Under the pieces are notes generated by a model. That model did no database searches. It was given only the letters and a program-made list of their open reading frames with translations, and was not told where the DNA came from. Below are positions 1 to 7,104 of a DNA stretch of 11,768 bases, piece by piece. The position numbers and the translations under genes are program-made. Numbering within the stretch: position 1 is the stretch's first letter; each line of letters begins with the position of its first letter. The DNA is from Thermoflexibacter sp. (GTDB lineage Bacteria; Bacteroidota; Bacteroidia; Cytophagales; Thermoflexibacteraceae). The DNA lies in NCBI GenBank assembly GCA_025455345.1, contig JALOMS010000082.1, positions 1 through 11,768 on the forward strand. Direction: 5' to 3'.

Positions 1-746
1 TCTTCTGCTTTTGCTTCTGCGACTTTTAGTTCGGCATTTGCTTGCTCTATTTGGAGTTTTGCTCCGATATTATCGCCGATGTCTATATCTGCAATGTCAA
101 TAGATAAAATTTCGAAGGCTGTCCCAGAGTCCAAGCCCTTTGAAAGTACCAATTTTGAGATTTTATCAGGATTTTCCAATACTTCTTTGTGAGAAGTTGA
201 TGAGCCTATTGAGGTAACTATACCTTCGCCAACTCTCGCCAAAATCGTTTCTTCGCCCGCACCACCGACCAACTGAGCAATGCTTGCTCTCACCGTAACT
301 CGCGCTTTGACGATGAGTTGAATGCCGTCTTGCGCTACTGCAGTAACTTCTGGTGTATTAATAACTCGTGGATTTACAGAGATTTGTACTGCATCAAATA
401 CATCTCTGCCCGCTAAGTCTATCGCCGCCGCTTGTTTAAAAGACAGGTCAATATTTGCCTTTTCTGCTGAAATCAATGCTTTGATAACAGAAGGAACGTG
501 TCCTCCTGCTAAATAGTGCGTTTCTAAGTCAGAAAGAGTAATATTTAGCCCTGCTTTTGTAGATGTAATCATAGAATCTACAATTAATCTGGGTGGGACT
601 TTGCGAATACGCATGAATACTAAGTCGAACAGACCAACACGTACTCCTGAAAATAATGCAGTAATCCATAGATTGACAGGAACAAAATGTAAAAAAACAA
701 AGAGCGCAATAGCACTTGCAATGGTTAAAATGATGATATTTTCCAT
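1..746 (-). CDS. floA: Flotillin-like protein FloA (SPFH family), 3' end beyond left edge
   Basis: FloA is a membrane-bound scaffold of the SPFH/flotillin family that assembles into foci in the inner membrane, proposed to be functional membrane microdomains. The reading frame is open from an ATG at 744-746 to the left edge, giving 248 residues plus two bases. Reading the reverse strand gives a hydrophobic N-terminal segment (about residues 4-22, start MENIIILTIASAI). Characteristic FloA stretches follow: KAGLNITLSDLETHYLAGG, AAIDLAGRDVFDAVQ, LVGGAGEETILARVGEG, SKGLDSGTAFEILSIDIAD. The visible part ends in an Ala/Glu-rich heptad-like region (AELKVAEAKAE). From memory of Bacillus subtilis FloA (about 331 residues), roughly 80 C-terminal residues are missing to the left. 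The identification is very secure. The partner gene nfeD is not immediately upstream; a 196-residue membrane protein is there instead, 216 bases away on the same strand. Confidence 0.96.
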   Translation of the reverse strand, partial: MENIIILTIASAIALFVFLHFVPVNLWITALFSGVRVGLFDLVFMRIRKVPPRLIVDSMITSTKAGLNITLSDLETHYLAGGHVPSVIKALISAEKANIDLSFKQAAAIDLAGRDVFDAVQISVNPRVINTPEVTAVAQDGIQLIVKARVTVRASIAQLVGGAGEETILARVGEGIVTSIGSSTSHKEVLENPDKISKLVLSKGLDSGTAFEILSIDIADIDIGDNIGAKLQIEQANAELKVAEAKAE

Positions 747-907
747 GTTTGTTTTATTATGTGATGTTTTTAATATAAAATAATGAATATCAATACAATA
801 TACTAAATAGTTTTTTTGTAATTTTCACGATTCAAAACTTGTATCTTTTATCATACATGAAGTATCTCTGATTGATAATATAAATTTAACAAATGGAAAT
901 ATACTTT

Positions 908-933
908 CGATAATTCTACCTAAAAAATTATCG
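908..933. repeat. Small inverted repeat between the 963-1553 gene and floA
   Basis: An 8-bp perfect inverted repeat, CGATAATT (908-915) and AATTATCG (926-933), encloses a 10-base loop. It sits just past the 3' end of the minus-strand gene at 963-1553 and before floA. It could be a weak terminator or a chance feature in AT-rich DNA. No long U tract follows it on the minus strand, so the terminator reading is weak. The rest of the 747-962 gap is AT-rich, and I saw no TAnnTTTG box for floA in it. Confidence 0.25.
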
Positions 934-962
934 TTAAAAAGGTAAAATATTATCAGTATTTT

Positions 963-1553
963 TCATTCTTTCAATTCCAAATTGGGTAAGGGGTCTTGGT
1001 GTAGGTGAAGCAACCTTTGTACTTCTTGGACAAAATGCTCTAATTTTGGCGATTTAAAGTCTATGAAATAATTGAGTTGGAGGGAGTGGTATGCTGTAAT
1101 TCGGATTTGGTGCGAGCCTATCCATCCGTAGTACATTAGAAAAATTCCAGAAATACTCAATGCGATGCTTGTCCAGATGGAAGTAGTAATGTGTAGAAAA
1201 AAACTTACGATGGACATAGGCGCAACTATCCCACCAATGATAAGAGGAAATAAAAGCCTTTTGAAATTAGCTTCTATGTTATTGATATGATTTAGAGGGA
1301 TGACTTTAACATTTTCACCCCATGCTTTATTTTCTGTTTTTACACATAAGGTTTTGTTAGTAAGTATCAACTTGCTATTGGCAGTCATAGGAAATTCTGC
1401 TATCAGACTTTCTCTTTGCTTAAGCCATGTATAATAATAGGTATAGTCATACGTATATTTGACCAGTGGGAAATGGGGCTTTTCAGTCTGAAAATGAAGT
1501 ATTTCACTGGTTGTACTGGTATAATTACTTATCTGTGTATGGCTTGTTTGCAT
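963..1553 (-). CDS. Uncharacterised two-helix membrane protein, possibly PH-like
   Basis: A 196-residue protein whose family I do not recognise. It has two adjacent hydrophobic segments, about residues 99-121 and 126-145, forming a membrane hairpin. Before them is a strand-rich stretch (NSKLILTNKTLCV at about 59-71, KVIPLNHINNIEAN at 83-96). After them come another strand-rich part (HQIRITAYHSLQLNYFIDF) and a final amphipathic helix (about 170-183, LEHFVQEVQRLL). Beta strands, a TM hairpin, more strands and a closing helix resemble a bacterial PH-like fold split by a membrane hairpin; this is inference from layout, not a recognised motif. The N-terminus is Thr/Tyr-rich, and Met56 (start at 1388) is an alternative start. 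It lies 216 bases upstream of floA on the same strand, so a functional link is possible but unproven. Confidence 0.7.
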   Translation of the reverse strand: MQTSHTQISNYTSTTSEILHFQTEKPHFPLVKYTYDYTYYYTWLKQRESLIAEFPMTANSKLILTNKTLCVKTENKAWGENVKVIPLNHINNIEANFKRLLFPLIIGGIVAPMSIVSFFLHITTSIWTSIALSISGIFLMYYGWIGSHQIRITAYHSLQLNYFIDFKSPKLEHFVQEVQRLLHLHQDPLPNLELKE

Positions 1554-1861
1554 TTGGGATATTTTATTTTATACGTATTCGTCGCTCTCCAAAGTTGCAT
1601 GATTTATCTCTTTGGTGGCTATATAAAAGTTTTAGAAATTGATAGGAACAACGAGCCAAGAAAGAATAAATCTACACAATTCCTTAAAATCATATTAATA
1701 TTTTATTAAAAGTTTTAGCAAATAAAAGGAATTATCAAAAGATTTACAAGTTCATTTTGTTCATATTTAGGAGTCAATTAAAGTATATTTGCAATTGCCT
1801 TTCTACAAAATTTTTATCAAACAATAATTTTTAGTCTATTTATCTATAAAAGGTTGATTTT
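1554..1861. other. AT-rich divergent intergenic region
   Basis: These 308 bases separate the minus-strand membrane-protein gene from the plus-strand MOSC gene, so promoters for both should lie here. I see no credible reading frame; the plus-strand frame that enters it from 1416 is mostly antisense to the real gene. Apart from a possible plus-strand promoter box at 1784-1791, nothing stands out. I found no TAnnTTTG box on the minus strand for the gene at 963-1553. Confidence 0.6.
1784..1791 (+). promoter_or_regulatory. Possible -7 box for the MOSC gene
   Basis: TATATTTG fits the Bacteroidota -7 consensus TAnnTTTG exactly and would give a leader of about 65 bases before the ATG at 1862. The nearest upstream TTTG is 24 bases away, longer than the usual spacing of about 17-23, so the -33 element is poor. 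In such AT-rich DNA a chance match is likely. Confidence 0.35.
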
Positions 1862-2686
1862 ATGAACACATATACTCTCTCACAAATCAATATTTATCCA
1901 GTCAAATCCCTTGGGGGAATTTCTCTTTCTTCTGCCAAAGTAGAAAGCAGAGGCTTAGCATACGACCGCAGATGGTTATTGATAAATGCAGAAAACCAAT
2001 TTATCACCCAAAGAGAGCATCCCAAGTTGAGTTTGATAAGGGTTGATTTGCAAGAAGAACACCTCATTTTTTCATACGCACACTACCCCAACGAGGTACT
2101 CAAAATCAGTACACAAGAGCATGATAACAAGCTACTTAATGTAAGGATATGGAATGATGTATGCAAGGCAAACTTGTTGCGGAAAGAGGTCAGTGAATGG
2201 TTCGGTGAGATATTAGGAACAGATTGTCGCTTAGTGAAAATGGCTGAAGATGACAATAGGTTAGTAGATAAAGACTATGCTTTTCGCCAAGAAGTTGTAA
2301 GTTTTGCGGACGCTTATCCTTTCCTCATCATTGGTCAAAGCTCTTTAGATGACTTAAATACGCGCTTAGATAACCCCGTAGAAATGAGGAGATTTCGCCC
2401 AAATTTTGTATTTGAGGGTGGGCTTCCATACGAAGAAGATACTTGGAAAAAATTTACCATAGGGAATGTGGCTTTTGCTGGGGTCAAACCTTGCGCTCGC
2501 TGTGTGCTTACAACTGTCAATCCAGAAAAAGGAGAAATAGATAGTAAAGAACCTTTGCGGACGCTATCTCTTTATCGCAAAGTAGGAAACAAAATACTTT
2601 TTGGGCAAAATTTGCTTCCTATTGATTTTGGGATAGTACACGTAGGGGATTTGATTGCCTTACAGGAAATAAATACAACCGTCTAA
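1862..2686 (+). CDS. MOSC domain-containing molybdenum-cofactor protein (YcbX/mARC-like)
   Basis: A 274-residue protein of the MOSC family, which binds a sulfurated or Cys-ligated molybdenum cofactor. Characterised relatives (E. coli YcbX, eukaryotic mARC) reduce N-hydroxylated compounds. The N-terminal MOSC beta-barrel domain is recognisable from INIYPVKSLGGI (about 9-20) and RGLAYDRRWLLI (30-41). The C-terminal MOSC domain contains RRFRPNFVFEGG (176-187) and the signature KPCARCVLTTVNP (209-221). Within that signature, Cys211 and Cys214 occupy the place of the conserved molybdenum-ligand cysteine region. The protein ends about 50 residues later, after GQNLLPIDFGIVHVGD. Unlike E. coli YcbX it has no C-terminal 2Fe-2S ferredoxin domain, so electrons must come from a separate partner, and none is encoded nearby. 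The substrate is unknown. The next gene starts 112 bases downstream on the same strand. Confidence 0.9.
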   Translation: MNTYTLSQINIYPVKSLGGISLSSAKVESRGLAYDRRWLLINAENQFITQREHPKLSLIRVDLQEEHLIFSYAHYPNEVLKISTQEHDNKLLNVRIWNDVCKANLLRKEVSEWFGEILGTDCRLVKMAEDDNRLVDKDYAFRQEVVSFADAYPFLIIGQSSLDDLNTRLDNPVEMRRFRPNFVFEGGLPYEEDTWKKFTIGNVAFAGVKPCARCVLTTVNPEKGEIDSKEPLRTLSLYRKVGNKILFGQNLLPIDFGIVHVGDLIALQEINTTV

Positions 2687-2798
2687 AATCTGCAAATTTT
2701 ATTTGGAAAACGGCTAAACTTTACTCTTTAAGGTTTTGTTATCTAATCAAATTTACCTATTTTTAGGCTATAATAATCTTAAAAAATAAGCTCCTCCA

Positions 2799-3494
2799 AT
2801 GTTATTTGTTGATTTTTTTATTATTATGACTTTGTTTTGGCTGACTATCCCTGCGGTATGTGGTTATTATGCTTATTCGCGCGGTAGGTCATTCTGGTTT
2901 TGGTTTATTGTAGGGACTTTTCTGCCGATTATTGCCCATGTTATTTTAATTTTTTTGCCCGATGAAACCAACGAATTCGAGAAAGAATTAGCAGAGGTGC
3001 GCTTGCAATATGGCATTGCGGGTACTAAGTCAGAGGATACAGGAAATAGAAAAATCAACAAACTACTCAAAAAAGATAAGCAAAAGATTAGTTTTGAAAT
3101 TGTAGAAATAAATCAAAGAAAAGTCGTAGAGGTTTTTATAAATGGTATTAATCTGAAGCAAATCATCAAAGCCTTAGAAGTACCTATCCCCAATCAATAT
3201 GAGGGCATACCTTTAGAACTTTTCCGCTCTACCTGTTTGCATCTACTCGGAGAACCAGACATGAATTATACAGATAATGAAAACCGCTCGGCTTTATTAT
3301 TCTGCAAATCAGATTCTTATTTTAGAAGCGCGCTCATGGCGAGAATTGAAATTTACCGCAAATATGTCGTATGGTACAGTTTCCAAAGAAATCAGAAACC
3401 CGATGACCAATACAAATCTCTAATTTTTGTTTTTAATAAAATCCAATACATGAGTGCTTTGGACGCAGTCCAACAAAAGATAGAAGTTCTTTAA
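2799..3494 (+). CDS. Membrane-anchored protein with an uncharacterised cytoplasmic domain
   Basis: A 231-residue protein with two N-terminal hydrophobic segments (about 4-25 and 31-53), then a charged linker (55-95) and a soluble domain (about 98-231). The soluble part has the pattern VEVFINGINLKQIIKALEVP (110-129), YEGIP (134-138), LLGEPD (149-154), LLFC (166-169), VVWYSFQRN (190-198) and FVFNKIQYMSALD (210-222). From memory this order resembles a small family of soluble bacterial proteins that start with an 'INGxxL' strand, carry a Cys-rich 'C.CG..GCWPL' segment and end in 'QY..AL'; some sit beside toxins. Here the Cys-rich segment is replaced by CKSDSYFRSALM, so any metal site would be lost. 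That relationship is tentative and function is unknown. ATG 2799 is chosen because it includes the whole first helix; Met10 is possible. The stop codon overlaps that of the convergent gene. Confidence 0.75.
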   Translation: MLFVDFFIIMTLFWLTIPAVCGYYAYSRGRSFWFWFIVGTFLPIIAHVILIFLPDETNEFEKELAEVRLQYGIAGTKSEDTGNRKINKLLKKDKQKISFEIVEINQRKVVEVFINGINLKQIIKALEVPIPNQYEGIPLELFRSTCLHLLGEPDMNYTDNENRSALLFCKSDSYFRSALMARIEIYRKYVVWYSFQRNQKPDDQYKSLIFVFNKIQYMSALDAVQQKIEVL

Positions 3495-3853
3495 TCTTCT
3501 GGAAAAGGAATAAATACAAAATTCATAAAATCCATTTCTACCACAAACAAACAAGCAAACTCATCGGGGTCTCTCCATGCGGATTTGAATAATTCTATAT
3601 CTGTTACTAACTGCCTCTCAATAAATTCATTAAGAAAAGAAGCATAATAATTCCAATTAATGTCTATCTCTTGTCTGCTGACTAAGAGCTTTCCAATTGC
3701 TATTTCTTGTTTACAAATAAGGAAAATAGGGAAATCAGATATGCCTCTTTGACGAATCAGGTAAGAGGTTTCTTTCAGCGTATCAGCCACCTTTACAAAG
3801 TCGCTACTAATCGTACCAAGATATTTCCCATTGAGTTCTGGGTCGTTTTGCAT
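3491..3853 (-). CDS. Small conserved-looking protein of unknown function
   Basis: A 120-residue soluble protein without signal peptide or membrane segment. It starts MQNDPELNGKYLGTISSDFV and contains a predicted helix (about 17-34, FVKVADTLKETSYLIRQR). A strand with a buried look follows (DFPIFLICK, 40-48), then a helical WNYYASFLNEFIERQLV (67-83) and a strand-rich end (EFACLFVVEMDFMNFVFIPF). I do not recognise a named family, though the composition and clear secondary-structure pattern suggest a real, folded protein. Its TAA is the complement of 3491-3493, overlapping the plus-strand TAA at 3492-3494, so the two genes are tail to tail with no room for a terminator. An exact TAnnTTTG box lies 28 bases upstream of the ATG. 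Confidence 0.7.
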   Translation of the reverse strand: MQNDPELNGKYLGTISSDFVKVADTLKETSYLIRQRGISDFPIFLICKQEIAIGKLLVSRQEIDINWNYYASFLNEFIERQLVTDIELFKSAWRDPDEFACLFVVEMDFMNFVFIPFPED

Positions 3854-3880
3854 AAGTCAAGAACGGGTATAATTTGCCAA

Positions 3881-3913
3881 CAAATTTAGCATATTTTTTC
3901 GTACCTATCCCAA
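3881..3913 (-). promoter_or_regulatory. Likely promoter of the 3491-3853 gene
   Basis: On the minus strand, TAAATTTG (3881-3888) matches the Bacteroidota -7 consensus TAnnTTTG exactly. TTG (3911-3913) lies 22 bases upstream as a -33 element, at the long end of normal spacing. Transcription would begin near 3875, about 20 bases before the ATG at 3853. Confidence 0.45.
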
Positions 3914-3921
3914 TTTTATGT

Positions 3922-3929
3922 TATGTTTG
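3922..3929 (+). promoter_or_regulatory. Possible -7 box for the acetyltransferase gene
   Basis: TATGTTTG matches TAnnTTTG and lies 52 bases before the ATG at 3982. No good TTTG element stands 17-23 bases upstream, so the match is weak. If real, it is back to back with the minus-strand promoter at 3881-3913, making 3854-3981 a compact divergent promoter region. Confidence 0.3.
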
Positions 3930-3981
3930 TTTTTCCAAAATTCACCTTTGGGGATAGCAAAATTTTACAGTAGCTCAAAAC

Positions 3982-5130
3982 ATGAACAAAAGACTGCTTT
4001 CTTTAGATGTATTTAGGGGCATAACGATTGCGGGCATGATTCTGGTAAACAACCCTGGGTCATGGGAGTATATTTATGCTCCTCTTGCCCATGCAGCATG
4101 GCATGGGTGGACTCCCACCGACTTAGTTTTTCCTTTTTTCCTTTTTATCGTAGGAGTTTCCATAGTATTTGCGCTCTCTACGCCCTTGGAAAAAGCAGAG
4201 CCTAAGAATATTTTGATAAAAAAAATCACCATTCGCTCCCTTAAGTTGTTTGGATTAGGGCTATTTATGGCGGCTTTCCCCTTCTTTGTTTTTGAGCCAG
4301 AGTTTGCCCTCAAAGATTTTGGCAAGTTGAGAATCATGGGCGTATTGCAGCGTATTGCTTTATGCTATATGATGGCTTCTTTGCTATTTCTTTATTTCAA
4401 GCCCAAAATGCTTGATTGGATTGCTGTTGGTTGTTTAGTAGTTTATTGGATACTGATGGTATTGGTGCCTGTTCCTGAGTATGGTGCAGGAATGATAGAC
4501 TCGCCCGATGGCAATTTGGCTTCTTATTTAGATAGATTATTACTGGGTAAAGACCATTTATGGGCTGGAGCAGAGCGAATGAGAGACCCAGAAGGGCTAT
4601 TCAGTACGATTCCTGCATTGGTAAATACATTGTTAGGTATTCGTACAGGGCTTATTCTAAGAAATAAATCATTGGAACAATCTCAAAAGTTAGTACAACT
4701 ATTTGTACAAGGAGTTATTTTTATCGTGCTTGGCTATTGTTGGGATTGGTTTTTCCCAATTAACAAATCTATTTGGACAAGTTCTTATGCCTTGTTCACT
4801 TCAGGACAAGCTATGTGTGGCTTGGCAGTTTGTTATTATTTGATTGATATACAAGGACATAAAAAATGGTTCTTTTTCTTTGAGGTCTATGGAGTAAATG
4901 CCATCATTGTCTTTGTAATGAGTGGCTTGTTATCTAAGACATTTTCCTTGATAAAGGTAACAAAAAGTCCTGACAAAGAAATTTCTGTATCTTCTTGGTT
5001 TTATAAAAATGTATGCGAACAGATTTTTAGTACCTATAATGCCTCTCTTTTGTATGCCCTGATTTGGATTTTTGTATGGTTTGTGGTATTATGGCTCATG
5101 TATCGCAAAAATATCATTATCAAGGTCTGA
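3982..5130 (+). CDS. NagX/HGSNAT-like membrane acyltransferase (DUF5009/COG4299)
   Basis: A 382-residue polytopic inner-membrane protein with about ten hydrophobic segments. It is homologous to lysosomal heparan-alpha-glucosaminide N-acetyltransferase (HGSNAT) and bacterial NagX, which are thought to acetylate an amino sugar across the membrane using cytoplasmic acetyl-CoA. The family start is clear: RLLSLDVFRGITIAGMILVN (4-23). LAHAAWHGWTPTDLVFPFFL (35-54) then holds His37, which aligns by eye with the catalytic histidine in the HGSNAT motif 'KHA.WNGLT..DL'. Later parts include RIMGVLQRIALCYMMASL and a GYCWDWFFPINKSIWTSSYA stretch typical of the family. Length is normal for the bacterial members. 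The substrate in bacteria is not settled; cell-wall or polysaccharide amino-sugar recycling is a reasonable guess. truA begins 47 bases downstream on the same strand, so they may be co-transcribed. Confidence 0.88.
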   Translation: MNKRLLSLDVFRGITIAGMILVNNPGSWEYIYAPLAHAAWHGWTPTDLVFPFFLFIVGVSIVFALSTPLEKAEPKNILIKKITIRSLKLFGLGLFMAAFPFFVFEPEFALKDFGKLRIMGVLQRIALCYMMASLLFLYFKPKMLDWIAVGCLVVYWILMVLVPVPEYGAGMIDSPDGNLASYLDRLLLGKDHLWAGAERMRDPEGLFSTIPALVNTLLGIRTGLILRNKSLEQSQKLVQLFVQGVIFIVLGYCWDWFFPINKSIWTSSYALFTSGQAMCGLAVCYYLIDIQGHKKWFFFFEVYGVNAIIVFVMSGLLSKTFSLIKVTKSPDKEISVSSWFYKNVCEQIFSTYNASLLYALIWIFVWFVVLWLMYRKNIIIKV

Positions 5131-5177
5131 TATCAGCTTTTATTTGTTTTATATTTCATATAATACTTTAATAATCA

Positions 5178-5930
5178 TTGCGTTATTTTTTAGAAATTGC
5201 TTATAAAGGAACTCTTTTCCATGGTTTTCAGGAGCAAGACGGAGTGCCTACGGTTCAAGGTGAAATTAATTTTATCCTGAAAAAATTGTTAGGACATGAT
5301 ATTGTTTCAGTAGGAAGTGGACGAACAGATACGGGAGTACACTGCCTCAAACAGTTTATGCACTTTGATACGCCCAAAGAGATTAGGGATAGAGCCAACT
5401 TTATCTATCGTATGAATAGGATATTGCACCATGATATACTGGTGAGGGATATTTTTGTGGTGAGAGATGAGCTAAGCGCACGTTTTTCGGCGAGTAGTCG
5501 TAGTTACGAATACCACGTTACGCGTAGAAAGAACCCTTTTTTAAGCGATTTTGCCTACTTTTACCCTATGCCTCACTTAGAAATAGGAAGAATGAATGAG
5601 GCTGTTCCTATTTTATATGATTATACTGATTTTGAAGCATTTAGTAAGGTACAAACAGAAGTAGCTCATTTTCTTTGTCATATCAAAAAAGCAGAATGGA
5701 AAGAGGTAGGCAAGGAGCAATTAGTTTTTTATATTACTGCTGACCGCTTTTTGAGGGGAATGGTGCGGGCTATTGTCGGAACATTGCTGGAAGTGGGTAG
5801 AGGGAGATTGAGCAAAGAAGAATTCAGAAATATTATCCAAAGCAAAGACCGAAGAAATGCAGGAAGTGCCGTTCCTCCGCAAGGGCTTTTTCTTACAGAC
5901 GTCAGCTATCCGTCAAGTATCTTCATTTAA
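5178..5930 (+). CDS. truA: tRNA pseudouridine(38-40) synthase TruA
   Basis: TruA converts uridines 38, 39 and 40 in the anticodon stem-loop of many tRNAs to pseudouridine. The 250-residue product has all family marks. GSGRTDTGVH (47-56) carries the catalytic Asp51; RFSASSRSYEYHV (102-114) holds the tyrosine that stacks in the active site; DFEAFSK (151-157), FLRGMVRAIVGTLLEVGRGR (191-210) and AGSAVPPQGLFLTDV (228-242) also fit. The start is TTG at 5178-5180: an in-frame TAA lies at 5172-5174, only one codon separates it from the TTG, and the first in-frame ATG would delete about 80 residues including the catalytic site. The encoded beginning, (M)RYFLEIAYKGTLFHGFQ, matches the usual TruA N-terminus exactly. 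The gene is followed after 4 bases by a glycosyltransferase gene, so translation of the two is probably coupled. Confidence 0.96.
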   Translation: MRYFLEIAYKGTLFHGFQEQDGVPTVQGEINFILKKLLGHDIVSVGSGRTDTGVHCLKQFMHFDTPKEIRDRANFIYRMNRILHHDILVRDIFVVRDELSARFSASSRSYEYHVTRRKNPFLSDFAYFYPMPHLEIGRMNEAVPILYDYTDFEAFSKVQTEVAHFLCHIKKAEWKEVGKEQLVFYITADRFLRGMVRAIVGTLLEVGRGRLSKEEFRNIIQSKDRRNAGSAVPPQGLFLTDVSYPSSIFI

Positions 5931-5934
5931 AAAT

Positions 5935-7044
5935 ATGCGTATTGGAATTATTATCAATTCATCTTGGAATATCTACAATTTTAGGTGGGGTTTGATAGAA
6001 ACTTTTTTACAAGAGGGGCATGAAGTCGTGGCAATTGCGCCCAATGATGGATTTGTGGAGGAGTTAAAAGCGAAAGGTTGTAAGTATTATCAAGTTAATA
6101 TGGAGCGCAAAGGAGCAAATCCATTCAGGGACTTGCTGTTAGTACATGATTTGTATAAAATTTATACCCAAGCCAATCTGCAGGTTGCGCTACATTTTAC
6201 GATTAAGCCCAATATTTATGGTAGCTTAGCCGCTCGTCTGGCAAATATTCCAGCAATTAGCAATGTAACAGGATTGGGTACGGTATTTATTCGCAATAAC
6301 TTCACTTCCCAAATAGCACAATTACTTTATCGCTTTTCTTTTCGCTTCCCAAAAAAAGTTTTTTTCCAAAATCAAGATGATTTGAGCCTGTTTTTAGAAA
6401 AAAAGTTAGTTTCTCCACAGATTACAGATTTATTGCCGGGTTCTGGTATAGACATATACAAGTTTCAGCCTTTACCCAATCAAAAAAAAAATACTCCATT
6501 TACCTTTTTGCTCATAGCCAGATTGCTCTATGACAAGGGGATTATTGAGTACATAGAATCAATAAAAATACTTAAAAAACAAGGACTCCCATTACATTTC
6601 CAGTTGCTTGGCAAGATAGAAGAAGACAAGGGCTTAGGCATTACGCAAGACCAACTCCAAGATTGGCTAAAACAAGATTTGGTAGAGTATATAGGTGCTA
6701 CCCATGATGTAAGACCATATATTCATCAGGCAGATTGTATCGTCTTGCCTTCTTACAGAGAAGGTACACCTCGCACACTATTAGAGGCGGCAAGCATGGG
6801 AAAGCCTTTGATAGCGACGAATGTGGCAGGTTGTAAAGAAACAATTATAGATGAGGTAAATGGCTTGTTGTGTGAGGTAAAGAATCCCCAAGATTTGGCA
6901 AACAAGATGAAAATAATGAGCGAATTGAGCGAAGGAAAATTAAGTGAGATGGGGGAGCAAAGTAGATTATTAGCCATTCGTAAATTTGACCAAAATATTG
7001 TTATCCAAAAATACAAACAAGCAATCGGTCTTAGCTTAGCATAA
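5935..7044 (+). CDS. Glycosyltransferase family 4 (GT-B fold)
   Basis: A 369-residue retaining GT-B glycosyltransferase of CAZy family GT4. It probably adds a sugar to a lipid-linked glycan for capsule, exopolysaccharide or O-antigen at the cytoplasmic face. The N-terminal acceptor domain opens MRIGIIINSSWNIYNFRWGL and carries HFTIKPNIYGSLAARLANIP (87-106) and NVTGLGTVF (110-118), typical of hexose/N-acetylhexosamine transferases near WbpT/PglA-type enzymes. The C-terminal nucleotide-sugar domain has LLIARLLYDKGI (192-203), LLGKIEEDKG (224-233) and the EX7E motif REGTPRTLLEA (275-285; Glu276 and Glu284). The frame is open further upstream to an ATG at 5857, but the start at 5935 is preferred: it gives the canonical beta-strand beginning and lies 4 bases after the truA stop instead of 74 bases inside truA. 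Donor and acceptor cannot be told. A hairpin terminator follows directly. Confidence 0.92.
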   Translation: MRIGIIINSSWNIYNFRWGLIETFLQEGHEVVAIAPNDGFVEELKAKGCKYYQVNMERKGANPFRDLLLVHDLYKIYTQANLQVALHFTIKPNIYGSLAARLANIPAISNVTGLGTVFIRNNFTSQIAQLLYRFSFRFPKKVFFQNQDDLSLFLEKKLVSPQITDLLPGSGIDIYKFQPLPNQKKNTPFTFLLIARLLYDKGIIEYIESIKILKKQGLPLHFQLLGKIEEDKGLGITQDQLQDWLKQDLVEYIGATHDVRPYIHQADCIVLPSYREGTPRTLLEAASMGKPLIATNVAGCKETIIDEVNGLLCEVKNPQDLANKMKIMSELSEGKLSEMGEQSRLLAIRKFDQNIVIQKYKQAIGLSLA

Positions 7045-7081
7045 AAAAAAACTCCAAAGAATTACAGCTTTGGAGTTCTTT
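7043..7081. terminator. Bidirectional intrinsic terminator
   Basis: A perfect 10-bp stem, AACTCCAAAG (7050-7059) and CTTTGGAGTT (7068-7077), has an 8-base loop. It is preceded by a run of A (7043-7051) and followed by a short T-rich tail. The A run becomes a strong U tract for minus-strand transcripts. It lies between the stop of the GT4 gene and the stop of the convergent beta-barrel gene, exactly where one terminator can serve both. Confidence 0.88.
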
Positions 7082-7104
7082 AAGTTGTATTAAGATGGTC
7101 TAAA

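Noticed and set aside
1416..1709. A 97-codon plus-strand frame
   Set aside because: Its first half is antisense to the better-supported gene at 963-1553, and its second half is spacer. No recognisable features.
4074..4337. An 87-codon minus-strand frame
   Set aside because: Lies wholly inside the NagX-like acetyltransferase gene, whose own frame is strongly supported.
5857..5934. A 26-residue N-terminal extension of the GT4 glycosyltransferase
   Set aside because: It lies within truA, and the sequence is not like a glycosyltransferase N-terminus. The ATG at 5935 gives the canonical start right after the truA stop.
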